Source: SZUA-370 sp034003955
Lineage (GTDB): Bacteria > Spirochaetota > Spirochaetia > Treponematales > UBA12059
NCBI GenBank assembly: GCA_034003955.1
Contig: JAVEXO010000002.1
Location: forward strand, 1-64,000
Length of the DNA: 64,000 nt
Direction of reading: 5' to 3'
A program made the position numbers and the translations under genes. The notes under the pieces were generated by a model. That model searched no databases. It was not told the origin of the DNA and worked only from the letters and a program-made list of their open reading frames with translations. This document shows positions 43,689 through 52,534 of this stretch, in pieces. Each line of letters starts with the position of its first letter. Position 1 is the stretch's first letter.

Positions 43689-45119
43689 TTACGGTTTAGG
43701 AAGAGCCAGGAGCCAGGTGATAATAGTGTCCAAGGCCTCGGGAGAAAACCTGGGTGTTAGCCTGGAGTATTCTTCTGGCAATCCGGTGTCAGCCGCCTGG
43801 AAGAGATGGTTGAGTCCTTCTAGCAATTCTGCCTGAAATGGAACCTCTGCCTTTGAAGCCGCGTCTTTGAGTGCCAATAGATTCTTATCCGCCCTCACCT
43901 GCAGGTCCTTACTGCCGTTGAGTGCCAGGATCGGGCTCTTGACCTTACCAACTACCGTTGCAGGATCTGTCTTTAGAAAAGCCATGAACCACGGGTCCGA
44001 CAGGGCAGCGATCTGTGCATCAAGCTGGTTTTCAGGCACACCGGCCTTGGAGAGCGTCGTACGTATGGCATCCGATGGTAAGGCACCCGGCGTCAGAACC
44101 ATGTCGTAGATGCTCTTGTTAACGGCAGCCGCGGCGGCAATGTCTGAGGGACTAGCGCCCATTGCCGCTAAGATATCGGCTGACTGATCCAGTAATATCT
44201 CGTAACCGGAGACGCCTGGAGCCGCCAGCAGTACCAGTGCGTATACGCCACCAAGTGCATTCTCGGCGGCTGGCGCGATATATCCGCCTTCGCTGTGACC
44301 GCATAGACCGACGCGTTTAGGGTCAATGTGTGGGTCGGCTAGGGCAAAACGGTAGGCCCCCAGGGCATCACGGACAAAATCGGCCGATGTGGCACCGGCA
44401 AACACTCCGCCTGACTCTCCGACCCCCCTGTCATCGTAGCGCAGGCTGGCCCAACCTTTTGCGGCTAAAGCCTCCGCTATGTCCCTAAATGGACGTATTC
44501 CATATATGCTCTCGTCGCGATCCTGAGGCCCTGAGCCGCTTATCAGTATCAGGCAAGGAAACGGACCCTGTCCTTCGGGCAGCCGTAGCGTGCCGGCCAG
44601 CTCGACTCCTATCTGGTCGCTTTTGAATGTCACAGCCAGGCCTTCGTAGCCAGATTTAAGACCTTCAGACTCGTTGGCTCCATTCAGGCTTGCTACATCG
44701 ACCCGTTCCAGGCTCAGAGGGAACGACCTCCCACCCTGCTTCCATGTGGCGTCTAAGGTATCAGACTCTCCTAAACGAGCCTCCATGGATGCTCCAAAGG
44801 ATGCAAACTCGACGACGAGCAGGCCCCGCTCATAGCTCAGTGAGCTTGCCTTGAAATCCTTAAGGTTCTGGGCAGGTACATCGAGGTAGGCATCGAGTGG
44901 AGTCACCTTCAGGCTCATATCTAGATCCTGGACTCCGGCTGACAGCCTCCCCTTCCATATGCCAACAAACTCCTCCTGCAAGGCCATTTTGTTACTCTGT
45001 GTTGTTTCTATAGGAATTTTTTGTCTATCTGCATGTGCTGGCTTATTGCCTGCGCATCCTGCGGATAGTGCTATGAGCAGCACTATAGTCAGGCTCGTGA
45101 AGCTACTGTTGTTTTTCAT
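43689..45119 (-). CDS. alpha/beta hydrolase lipoprotein
   Basis: 476-residue secreted hydrolase. A type II signal peptide with lipobox LSAGC (Cys near residue 22) marks it as a lipoprotein. An N-terminal beta-rich domain (about 40-150) precedes the alpha/beta hydrolase domain with oxyanion-region LISGSGPQDRDE, nucleophile elbow GHSEGG, an Asp in NGSKDLQV and His in LEGLNHLFQ. It is an esterase or peptidase of unknown substrate. The ATG at 45119 is favoured: AAGGAG lies 9 bases upstream of it, but directly abuts the earlier ATG at 45128. Confidence 0.86.
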   Translation of the reverse strand: MKNNSSFTSLTIVLLIALSAGCAGNKPAHADRQKIPIETTQSNKMALQEEFVGIWKGRLSAGVQDLDMSLKVTPLDAYLDVPAQNLKDFKASSLSYERGLLVVEFASFGASMEARLGESDTLDATWKQGGRSFPLSLERVDVASLNGANESEGLKSGYEGLAVTFKSDQIGVELAGTLRLPEGQGPFPCLILISGSGPQDRDESIYGIRPFRDIAEALAAKGWASLRYDDRGVGESGGVFAGATSADFVRDALGAYRFALADPHIDPKRVGLCGHSEGGYIAPAAENALGGVYALVLLAAPGVSGYEILLDQSADILAAMGASPSDIAAAAAVNKSIYDMVLTPGALPSDAIRTTLSKAGVPENQLDAQIAALSDPWFMAFLKTDPATVVGKVKSPILALNGSKDLQVRADKNLLALKDAASKAEVPFQAELLEGLNHLFQAADTGLPEEYSRLTPRFSPEALDTIITWLLALPKP

Positions 45120-45184
45120 ATGATCCATCTCCTTCTATGTTCACTGATGGTACTGTCCAGGTGATGATTCGTAAATATTTGTTT

Positions 45185-45214
45185 ATTGTATACCAATAAT
45201 CAGTAACCATACAA
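45185..45214 (-). promoter_or_regulatory. promoter of the hydrolase gene
   Basis: On the - strand TTGTAT (45209-45214), 18 bases, TACAAT (45185-45190). It overlaps the TGTATAC and ATACAAATA motifs that recur before the glycyl radical enzyme gene. Confidence 0.5.
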
Positions 45215-45220
45215 ATACCT

Positions 45221-45249
45221 TTGACATAACTGATATATCAAATTAACAT
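45221..45249 (+). promoter_or_regulatory. promoter of the gntR-type gene
   Basis: TTGACA (45221-45226), 17 bases, TAACAT (45244-45249). The ATG at 45255 follows after 5 bases with no Shine-Dalgarno sequence, so the mRNA would be leaderless. A 10-bp palindrome TGATATATCA (45231-45240) lies in the spacer and may be an autoregulatory site. Confidence 0.6.
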
Positions 45250-45254
45250 CAGCT

Positions 45255-45959
45255 ATGCATGGTAATAATGATCTGGCGGAAGTTTTGTCTTCTACGCTAA
45301 GAGAACGTGTCTATGAATATCTTAAACAGCGATTGAATAACGGTGATCTTAAACCTGGCGCCTTCCTAGATCTGCATGCCATTGGTAAGGAATTAGGTTA
45401 TTCACGAACCCCCCTGAGGGATGCCTTGCTGCGGCTTGAGGCAGAGGGCTTTGTAACCATTCACGCACGGCGTGGCGTGCTCATCAATACGCTAGAAATA
45501 CAGACAATACGAAATTCATACCAGATTGTAGGTTCGCTGGAGGCAGCGGCTATTCTGGAAGCCTCTACTACTTTTACAGAAGACTATGCCAGGCATATGT
45601 TGGAACTCAACGACGACATGGCCGACTTTCTTTCAAAAGAAAACTTCGATGCGTATTATCGCGCCAATCTAGCATTCCATGCTGTCTATGTTTCGTTGAG
45701 CAGAAACATAGAGCTTAAGCGAATCATACGTATCCATAAAGACAGGCTCTATGATTTTCCAAGGAAAGAAGGATATCTACGCCAGTGGGAAACAGAGAGT
45801 CTAAAGGAGCATGATACGCTTGCAAGACTCCTTTTAGCAAAGAATTACATGGAGGCTGCTGTATATACCAGGGATGTGCATTGGTCGTTTACAGTCCAGG
45901 AACGATTCATAATGTCATACTACTTTGCAAGGGAAGCAGCACTCGGGCCCGTCCATTAA
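45255..45959 (+). CDS. GntR-family regulator (FCD/FadR type)
   Basis: 234-residue repressor or activator. The winged helix-turn-helix (about 10-75) includes LKQRLNNGDLKPGAFLDLHA and LGYSRTPLRDALLRLEAEGF. The C-terminal all-helical FCD ligand domain (about 85-225) has FDAYYRANLAFHAVYVSLS and ESLKEHDTLARLLLAKN, with metal or ligand His residues. It is divergent from the hydrolase gene and 100 bases before the glycyl radical enzyme gene, which it probably controls in response to a carboxylate substrate; that link is inference. Confidence 0.88.
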   Translation: MHGNNDLAEVLSSTLRERVYEYLKQRLNNGDLKPGAFLDLHAIGKELGYSRTPLRDALLRLEAEGFVTIHARRGVLINTLEIQTIRNSYQIVGSLEAAAILEASTTFTEDYARHMLELNDDMADFLSKENFDAYYRANLAFHAVYVSLSRNIELKRIIRIHKDRLYDFPRKEGYLRQWETESLKEHDTLARLLLAKNYMEAAVYTRDVHWSFTVQERFIMSYYFAREAALGPVH

Positions 45960-45967
45960 CATCGCTA

Positions 45968-45989
45968 TGTATACTAGTAGATACAAATA
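45968..45989. promoter_or_regulatory. candidate GntR operator before the glycyl radical enzyme
   Basis: TGTAT (45968-45972) and ATACA (45981-45985) form an inverted repeat with 8 bases between. TGTATAC and ATACAAATA here recur in the same order at 45187-45193 and 45209-45217. Confidence 0.4.
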
Positions 45990-46059
45990 GTTAGGCGCGG
46001 ATTTTTAATTTCTAAAATATTTAACTTTTCTATACAAGCAGAGGTTAGGAGGCGGTGTT

Positions 46060-48429
46060 ATGACAGAACGAATTGGCAGACTGAGGGCGCAAAGTGCCGA
46101 TGCCAGACCACGCGTAGATCCAAGCCGCGCCATCATTGTTACAGAAAGCTACAAGTCTTTCCCCCCTAGCCTCCCCGCTCCACTCTGCAGGGCACAAACA
46201 TTTATGGCATTATGCGAACAAAAGCCAATCTACCTTGGCGACGATGACCTCATAGTTGGGGAACGCGGTAGCGGACCAAAGCTGACATCAACCTTTCCTG
46301 AGCTTACCTGTCACAGCGTTGAAGACCTGGAGACGCTGCGCTCACGTCCCATGACAGGCTACGATGTTGATGACAGCACCATAGAGCTGTACCGGAATAC
46401 CGTTATTCCCTACTGGAGGGGACGATGCATTCGTGATAGGGCATTCTCCTCGATGCCGCCACAATGGATGGCTCTGTATGAAGCCGGCGTCTTCACCGAG
46501 TTCATGGAACAACGCGCGGCAGGACACACGGCATTGGATGGCCTTTTATATAAAAAAGGCCTCTTTTCTAGGCGAGAGGACATAGCCGCCTCAATGACTC
46601 GACTCAAACCAGACGACCCTCGACTCGACGAAAAAGTAATTGAGCTCGAGGCCATGGATATTTCATGTCTTGCAGCCATACGCTTCTCGGAGCGTCATGC
46701 CGAGCTAGCCGAAGATATGGCACGCAACATGAACAAGCCAGAGCGCCGCTCTGAACTATTAGACATAGCAGCCGTATGCAGGCGGGTTCCAGCGCAGGCA
46801 CCACAAACCTTTCACGAGGCTCTGCAAGCCTACTGGTTTGTGCATCTGGGAACGGTAACAGAACTCAATGGCTGGGATGCCATGAGCCCGGGTCACCTCG
46901 ATCAGCACCTGGCGCCATTCTACAAACGTGATGTGGCATCGGGACGACTGACACGGGAGCGAGCCAAGGAGCTCCTTGCAGCCTTCTGGATAAAGGTCAA
47001 TAACACACCGGCTCCACCCAAGGTAGGAGTGACGGCGGCTGAGTCTGGAACCTATAATGATTTTACAAACATCAATCTTGGCGGCCTCCTGCCCGATGGC
47101 CGAGACGGTTCGGGTGAAGTAAGTCTTCTTATACTCGAGGTCATGGATGAACTACGGCTACTCCAGCCCCAGGCTAATCTCCAGGTTTCATCATGCACAC
47201 CCGACCGAATTCTTGAGGCAGCCTGCAAGGTAGTACGCCAGGGCATGGGTTACCCCTCCCTCTTCAATGCCGACGAGGTAACCCTGTCCCAGGTCTGTTC
47301 AGGCAAGAGCCTGCGAGACGCACGGGAAGGTGGTACGAGCGGCTGCATAGAGATAGGTTGCTTTGGCAAGGAAGCCTATCTCCTGCATGGCTATTTAAAC
47401 GGCCCCAAGGCACTTGAACTTGCCTTGAACGACGGCATAGACGCAATGACAGGCAAGCGTGTCGGCCCGGCAAGCGGCAAGGCAGTATCATTTGAAACAC
47501 TAGAAGATGTGCTCAGTGCCTTGGAGACGCAACTGACATACGCCGTAGACTGGAAGGTTCGCGTCGACGGAGAACTAGACGAGCTGTATGGCGCAAACAC
47601 CCCTGCCCCCTTCCTCTCCCTGTATATAGCCGACTGTGTGGATAGAGGACTCGACTACTATAGAGGCGGCGCTCGCTACAACACCGACTATATACAATGT
47701 GTCGGGCTGGGCACGCTTGCAGACTCCTTGTCCCTCATGCAGACCCATATTTTTGGTTCTGGCGCGGCCAGCATGCCTCAATTACTGGCAGCTCTGGGCT
47801 GCAACTGGAAGGGACACGAGCATTTGCGTGCTCTGGCCATGAACAAGACAGCCTTGTTTGGTAATGATGACGAAGGTGCGGACGCTCTGGCGAAACGCGT
47901 ATTCGACACATTCATACGCATAGTAGAAGGAGATTCGACACCAAGGCTAGCGAGGCGAGGATCTCCGTACAAGGCCAACTTCCTGTCCACTACATGCCAT
48001 GTCTACTTTGGCGGCAAGACGGGAGCCAGCCCAGACGGAAGACGTGCAGGCGAACCTTTGTCAGATGGCACGAGCCCCTCTCATGGAGCCGACAAGAACG
48101 GGCCTACGGCGGTCATGAACAGTCTTTCAAAACTAGACCAGGCCAGGACCGGTGGCACCCTCCTCAATCTTCGCTTCTCACCGAGCGCTCTTTCTGGAGA
48201 AAATGGGCCTAAGAAGCTAGCTACACTTATTAGAGGCTACTTCAAGCAGGGTGGCCATCATGTGCAATTCAATGTCGTGGATGAAAAAACCCTGCGTTCT
48301 GCCAAGGAGAGGCCCGATGAATACAGGAACCTGCTTGTACGCGTCGCCGGTTATTCAGACTACTTCGTCGATCTTGATGCTCGTCACCAGGACGAGATCA
48401 TAGCAAGGACGGCTCACGGTAGCGCCTGA
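46060..48429 (+). CDS. glycyl radical enzyme, PFL2/decarboxylase-eliminase type
   Basis: 789-residue oxygen-sensitive enzyme that uses a stored glycyl radical to attack its substrate. The thiyl cysteine is C429 in TSGC429-I-E431-IG; a single Cys followed by x-Glu marks the dehydratase, lyase or decarboxylase types, whereas true pyruvate formate-lyase has Cys-Cys. The radical loop is RVAG764YSDYF near the C-terminus. GGTSGCIEIGCFGKEAYLL resembles arylacetate-type decarboxylases and E. coli PflD-like proteins, but substrate residues cannot be assigned by eye. AGGAGG precedes the ATG. No radical SAM activating enzyme is beside it. The GntR regulator upstream suggests substrate-induced expression. 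Confidence 0.9.
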   Translation: MTERIGRLRAQSADARPRVDPSRAIIVTESYKSFPPSLPAPLCRAQTFMALCEQKPIYLGDDDLIVGERGSGPKLTSTFPELTCHSVEDLETLRSRPMTGYDVDDSTIELYRNTVIPYWRGRCIRDRAFSSMPPQWMALYEAGVFTEFMEQRAAGHTALDGLLYKKGLFSRREDIAASMTRLKPDDPRLDEKVIELEAMDISCLAAIRFSERHAELAEDMARNMNKPERRSELLDIAAVCRRVPAQAPQTFHEALQAYWFVHLGTVTELNGWDAMSPGHLDQHLAPFYKRDVASGRLTRERAKELLAAFWIKVNNTPAPPKVGVTAAESGTYNDFTNINLGGLLPDGRDGSGEVSLLILEVMDELRLLQPQANLQVSSCTPDRILEAACKVVRQGMGYPSLFNADEVTLSQVCSGKSLRDAREGGTSGCIEIGCFGKEAYLLHGYLNGPKALELALNDGIDAMTGKRVGPASGKAVSFETLEDVLSALETQLTYAVDWKVRVDGELDELYGANTPAPFLSLYIADCVDRGLDYYRGGARYNTDYIQCVGLGTLADSLSLMQTHIFGSGAASMPQLLAALGCNWKGHEHLRALAMNKTALFGNDDEGADALAKRVFDTFIRIVEGDSTPRLARRGSPYKANFLSTTCHVYFGGKTGASPDGRRAGEPLSDGTSPSHGADKNGPTAVMNSLSKLDQARTGGTLLNLRFSPSALSGENGPKKLATLIRGYFKQGGHHVQFNVVDEKTLRSAKERPDEYRNLLVRVAGYSDYFVDLDARHQDEIIARTAHGSA

Positions 48430-48452
48430 GCTGCAGGGCACCATCGAGGGCA

Positions 48453-48821
48453 CTAAAGAGGCAAGGCGGCTACTATACGAGCCGCCTTATGCCAAGCCTC
48501 GGAGGCGGCTCGTAGACGCTCTGCCTTGGCTTCATCCTTTGCATGCTTCGCTAGCCTTGATAGCCTTGAGGCTATGCGTTTGGCCACGCGCTGACCCGAG
48601 TCTGGGCCGATAGAGATGAGCCCGTCAACGGAGACGAGCGGATATGGATTGGATAGCTGCATAGTGCTAGCCTTGGTCATCAGCACCGCCAGCAGCGCTC
48701 CAGTAGACCTCATTTTCTCTTCATATTCAGCACGGCTTGACTCGGAGTACTTCAGGAAAGCATGCTCACGAAGGAGGCGCGATAGACCGGCTAGCTCCGA
48801 GGCAATTTCCTTCCTTGTCAT
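48453..48821 (-). CDS. hypothetical helical protein after tyrS
   Basis: 122-residue protein, mostly helical and basic (RKEIASELAGLSRLLREHAF, then KRIASRLSRLAKHAKDEAKA). No signal peptide, membrane helix or known domain is seen. Its ATG overlaps the tyrS stop by 4 bases, so it is probably translated after tyrS. Its 3' end contains an 8-bp inverted repeat (48463-48470 with 48481-48488) that may also stop the convergent glycyl radical enzyme transcript. Function unknown. Confidence 0.6.
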   Translation of the reverse strand: MTRKEIASELAGLSRLLREHAFLKYSESSRAEYEEKMRSTGALLAVLMTKASTMQLSNPYPLVSVDGLISIGPDSGQRVAKRIASRLSRLAKHAKDEAKAERLRAASEAWHKAARIVAALPL

Positions 48822-50056
48822 GTCTTGACGACAGTGGCTATGATCCTGGCGAAGCGCTTCTTGCCAGCACGCAAGACTATCTCGCCATCAGCATCGAGCC
48901 TATCGGCCCCTACACTGGCCTTCTCGTCCTGCCAGTTCGAGTCTCCTACAACGGCCCCGCCTTGCTGAACCAATCGCCTGGCCTCGCTCTTGCTTGGTGC
49001 AAGCCCTGCATCTACAAACAGGTCGAGTACCGGATAGCCCGAGTCGAAACGATCGCGAGAAAGCCTTATTGTTGGCATGGCTGTCCTGTCACCGCCACCA
49101 CCGAAGGCTGCCTTTGCGCCTGACAGGGCCTTTTCAGCCTCTGCATTGCCATGGATTATGGCCGTCACCTCGAAGGCTAGCCTTTCCTTGGCATCGTTTA
49201 TGTTGGCCCCGGACTCTACCAAGGCATGACACTCGGCTGCCTGCATGAAGGTAAACATGAGGAGAAATTTGAGCACGTCGCTGTCAGAGACATTGCGCCA
49301 GTACTGGAAGAAATCATAGGGACTGGTCATGGCCGGGTCGAGGAAGAGGGCACCCTTCTCTGTCTTGCCCATCTTCTTGCCATCAGAAGTCATTACCAAG
49401 GGGAATGTAAGACCAAAAGCCTCAACACCTTCTACTCGTCGTATAAGTTCCATCCCGGCGACTATATTGCCCCACTGGTCGTCTCCGCCTATCTGGAGCC
49501 TGCAACCGTGGCGCTTGAAAAGCTGGAGGAAGTCATAGCTCTGCAGGAGCTGGTAGTTGAATTCTATGAATGACAAGCCCGTCTCCAGACGTGTCTTGTA
49601 TGCCTCGAAGGTGAGCATTCTGTTTACAGAGAAGTGGCTGCCTATGTCGCGAAGGAATTCTATGTAGTTTAGGTTTGCAAGCCAGTCTTTGTTGTTGGCA
49701 GAGAAACTAGTTGTATCGTCGAAACCTACAAACCTGTCTAGTTGTTTACGGAACAGCTCTGCGTTTGCGTCTATGGCCTCGTAGGATATCATCTTGCGCA
49801 TATCACTCCTGCCTGAGGGGTCACCTATCCTGGCCGTGCCACCGCCAAGCAGTGCGATGCCGATGTTGCCGGCGTCCCGCATGTGTCTAAGGGCGAAGAA
49901 TGGTACCATGTGGCCTATGTGGAGGGATGGACCGGTAGGATCGCAGCCTACATAGAAGGTAACGGGGCCAGAATCCATGAGGGCAGACAAGCCTTCTATG
50001 TCGGTGCATTGCTGGACGAAGCCGCGTTCCTTAAGGGTTTCCAAAGCTGGATTCAT
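48818..50056 (-). CDS. tyrS: tyrosyl-tRNA synthetase
   Basis: 412-residue class I synthetase that charges tRNA-Tyr. ATP-binding HIGH (LHIGHMVPFFAL) is near residue 44 and the second signature KMGKT takes the place of KMSKS. A C-terminal S4 domain (GLAPSKSEARRLVQQGGAVV) is present. The ATG at 50056 has GGAGGAAT upstream; earlier in-frame starts lack support. A tRNA-Tyr gene lies at 539-620. Confidence 0.95.
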   Translation of the reverse strand: MNPALETLKERGFVQQCTDIEGLSALMDSGPVTFYVGCDPTGPSLHIGHMVPFFALRHMRDAGNIGIALLGGGTARIGDPSGRSDMRKMISYEAIDANAELFRKQLDRFVGFDDTTSFSANNKDWLANLNYIEFLRDIGSHFSVNRMLTFEAYKTRLETGLSFIEFNYQLLQSYDFLQLFKRHGCRLQIGGDDQWGNIVAGMELIRRVEGVEAFGLTFPLVMTSDGKKMGKTEKGALFLDPAMTSPYDFFQYWRNVSDSDVLKFLLMFTFMQAAECHALVESGANINDAKERLAFEVTAIIHGNAEAEKALSGAKAAFGGGGDRTAMPTIRLSRDRFDSGYPVLDLFVDAGLAPSKSEARRLVQQGGAVVGDSNWQDEKASVGADRLDADGEIVLRAGKKRFARIIATVVKT

Positions 50057-50096
50057 GCCATTCCTCCGTAGTCGATAGACACATGGTGATCTCTGG

Positions 50097-50126
50097 ATTA
50101 TATCGACCACAGGGAGGTATGGGCAA
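50097..50126 (-). promoter_or_regulatory. tyrS promoter
   Basis: On the - strand TTGCCC (50121-50126), 18 bases, TATAAT (50097-50102). About 35 bases of leader; no T-box structure could fit in it. Confidence 0.6.
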
Positions 50127-50223
50127 GGTACAGAGGACTATCCCCATAAACGAGCCTTGCCTAAATCCTTCAAGGCCATTAGCATCGATTCGTGGCACCA
50201 CGGAAAAGCTATGGAGGCTGTAT

Positions 50224-51204
50224 ATGGCTACCAAGATTGAAAACCTGGCTCGTATACTCAAAGAGGCACGCGGCAAGGTGTTTATCCAGCCACATGATGT
50301 GCCTGATCCAGATGCCATAGCCTCCGCCTTCGGCCTTCGCTACCTTCTGTCACGATTTGGCATAGAAACAAGCGTAATCTACGAGAGGGACTACGAAAAA
50401 ATAGACGCAAGGCGTATGGTTGAACTCCTTGATATAGAGTTATCACTGGCATCTGAAGTGGCATCCATAGGCACACAAGACTGGCTCGTCATAGTCGACG
50501 GCCAGAAGGGCAATGCCAATATAGTAGATCTTGGATGCACCGAGATAGCGGCCATAGACCATCACGCGCTCCGCACCGATGCATCCTATCGCTTCTCAGA
50601 CATCAGGCCTCAGGTGGGATCATGCTCATCAATAATAGCCGAGTATTTCTTTGAGGCAGAGGAGGCTCCTCCCCGTCTCGTGGCTACGGCCCTCATGTAT
50701 GGTCTGTTTGTAGATACCGACAACCTTACGAGGGGCATATCGGAGCTGGATGCCTTCATGTTCTACCGTTTGCGGCCATTCTCCGATCCTGATATCGTTC
50801 GTCGTCTGCGAGGCAGCCAGCTAACCGTACGAGACCTGGCCATGTACGCAGAAGCATTCCGCAATGTCGAGGTCTATGGGAGGCTTGGTTTCCTGCGGTT
50901 GATGGAAGCAGACGACTCCTTAGTCGGCGCGGCTAACGATATTCTACTGTCCCTGGACGAGGTGGATGTCGCCATAGCCTTTTCTGTACGGGCGCTTGGA
51001 GTCAAGATATCGGTCAGAAGCCTGGTAGGAGATATACGGGCAGACACACTTGCCAAGGCTCTGGTTCTAGGCTTGGGTTTCGGAGGCGGGCATGCCCACA
51101 TGGCCGGAGGATTCATCCCCAGCGATGCCATAGATCCAGGCAAATCAATAGATACCCTCATAAAACACAGGGCGATTTCTTGTCTTGAGGGTTTGGGGTA
51201 TTGA
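50224..51204 (+). CDS. nrnA: NrnA-type DHH phosphoesterase
   Basis: 326-residue DHH/DHHA1 protein. The first motif is HDVPDPDAIASA, then DWLVIVDGQ, and the name-giving DHH in AAIDHHALR. The C-terminal DHHA1 part contains GLGFGGGHAHMAGGFI. Relatives degrade 2-5 nucleotide RNAs and dephosphorylate pAp; distinguishing these from other DHH activities needs an assay. The ATG at 50224 has GGAGG 7 bases before it; the frame also opens further upstream (50083), but that part lies in the tyrS promoter region. Confidence 0.85.
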   Translation: MATKIENLARILKEARGKVFIQPHDVPDPDAIASAFGLRYLLSRFGIETSVIYERDYEKIDARRMVELLDIELSLASEVASIGTQDWLVIVDGQKGNANIVDLGCTEIAAIDHHALRTDASYRFSDIRPQVGSCSSIIAEYFFEAEEAPPRLVATALMYGLFVDTDNLTRGISELDAFMFYRLRPFSDPDIVRRLRGSQLTVRDLAMYAEAFRNVEVYGRLGFLRLMEADDSLVGAANDILLSLDEVDVAIAFSVRALGVKISVRSLVGDIRADTLAKALVLGLGFGGGHAHMAGGFIPSDAIDPGKSIDTLIKHRAISCLEGLGY

Positions 51205-51271
51205 TGGCTAGTCCTGGAATTATCATGCCGCTTTTACTGGGAATATCCTGGCTGTAGTTGCGTTGTCTTGC

Positions 51272-52414
51272 CTAATGCATCGATGCTCTCAAGAGCGTGG
51301 CACGGCCTAAAAGCCCTGCCCTGAACAGCTTGCAACAGTTGCGGCCACTAGACTTTGCCGCATAGAGTGCCTTGTCCGCATTATCTATAATCTGTTTGGC
51401 GTCTACGCGCGCATCGAGCATGCATGAGCCTATACTGACCGTTATTGACAGCGATTGTCCGGCGTATTGGATGCTCATGCTTTCGATGCTTTGGCGTATG
51501 CGTTCGGCTAGCTCTATGGCAGAAGCCTCGTTGCAATCCACAGCAAGCACACAGAATTCCTCCCCCCCGAAGCGGGATACCGAATCGCCAATCCTCGTCG
51601 CCTGTTTAAGCGCTTCGGCAAGCGTCTCAAGAGCAACGTCTCCCGCCATGTGACCATGGAGGTCGTTGAACCACTTGAAATGATCGACATCGAGCATAAA
51701 CACACAGGCCTGTGTCCCCTGGCGACCACTTCTAGCGAGTTCTTCATTAAGCCTACGGACGAAATAGTCGTGATTATACAGGCCAGTCTTTGGGTCGGTA
51801 ATGGAACTCTGATGGTGGAAGCTGTTCTGGATGCCTACCGATAAGAACCGGCTTAATCTATCAAGATACATCCTCTCCAGCTCGGAATACTCGTTGCCTA
51901 CCACCTTGCTGCCAAGGACCACAATGCCATAGAGGCCACTGATTCCTCTCATTGGAAAGACAATTTCAGGGGAGAAGCGGTCGAGCTCCTTATACTCCCC
52001 TGTTTCATTCTTTATCGTTTCAAACTGTGCGGTAAAAGGCTTTGACAGGAAGTGTTGCTTGATGCGTCTATAGCATTCTATCGGTATTGTTTCATCGCAA
52101 AGCCTCAGGTTCCTGTAGCAGTACTGGTTGAGCCTTGTGCCGCGGGGCGGCTCCATGACGAAGGCAAGGAATTCTGGAACGAAGCGTTCCAATATCTTGT
52201 CTATTACAAAATCGAGCATCATGCTCACATCTGGTAATGCGACCAAGGCGGCGGCGTCGCTTATAAGCCTATCAAGTTCCTTGTTCTCTTTTCGAAGATT
52301 CTCAAGGTTTTCAAGCGCACCTAACTGGTTGAGTCTATTGTACTGTGAAAGTATGTCGGAGCCATGTTTGACCGCCAAGGCCGCTTCTTTATTCACGAAT
52401 ACATGATACTCCAT
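51272..52414 (-). CDS. GAF-like GGDEF diguanylate cyclase
   Basis: 380-residue c-di-GMP synthase. A coiled coil (about 25-55) leads into a GAF-like sensor (about 55-215), then a GGDEF domain (about 225-365). The active site is GGEEF, and RIGD five residues before it is the product-inhibition I-site RxxD. DVDHFKWFNDLHGHMAGD holds the metal-binding Asp. All catalytic features are intact. GGAG precedes the ATG. c-di-GMP often controls motility and envelope in spirochaetes. Confidence 0.93.
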   Translation of the reverse strand: MEYHVFVNKEAALAVKHGSDILSQYNRLNQLGALENLENLRKENKELDRLISDAAALVALPDVSMMLDFVIDKILERFVPEFLAFVMEPPRGTRLNQYCYRNLRLCDETIPIECYRRIKQHFLSKPFTAQFETIKNETGEYKELDRFSPEIVFPMRGISGLYGIVVLGSKVVGNEYSELERMYLDRLSRFLSVGIQNSFHHQSSITDPKTGLYNHDYFVRRLNEELARSGRQGTQACVFMLDVDHFKWFNDLHGHMAGDVALETLAEALKQATRIGDSVSRFGGEEFCVLAVDCNEASAIELAERIRQSIESMSIQYAGQSLSITVSIGSCMLDARVDAKQIIDNADKALYAAKSSGRNCCKLFRAGLLGRATLLRASMH

Positions 52415-52465
52415 TAAGGTTCATTTTGTCTGCCGTAAATTTTTAATTATATCAAGATGCTCCTA

Positions 52466-52492
52466 TTGAACGAAAAACATTGACGGTATACT
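52466..52492 (+). promoter_or_regulatory. possible promoter of the glutathione peroxidase gene
   Basis: TTGAAC (52466-52471), 15 bases, TATACT (52487-52492). The spacing is short; TTGACG at 52480-52485 is an alternative -35 with only a poor -10 partner. Confidence 0.35.
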
Positions 52493-52534
52493 TCTAGTAT
52501 CAATAACCTATAGATAAAACTATAAGGAGATATC

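Noticed and set aside
46060..48429. Pyruvate formate-lyase (pflB) call
   Set aside because: PFL has adjacent cysteines at the active site; here it is Cys-Ile-Glu.
50103..50223. T-box riboswitch before tyrS
   Set aside because: The leader from the predicted start is only about 35 bases, and no T-box sequence or terminator is seen.
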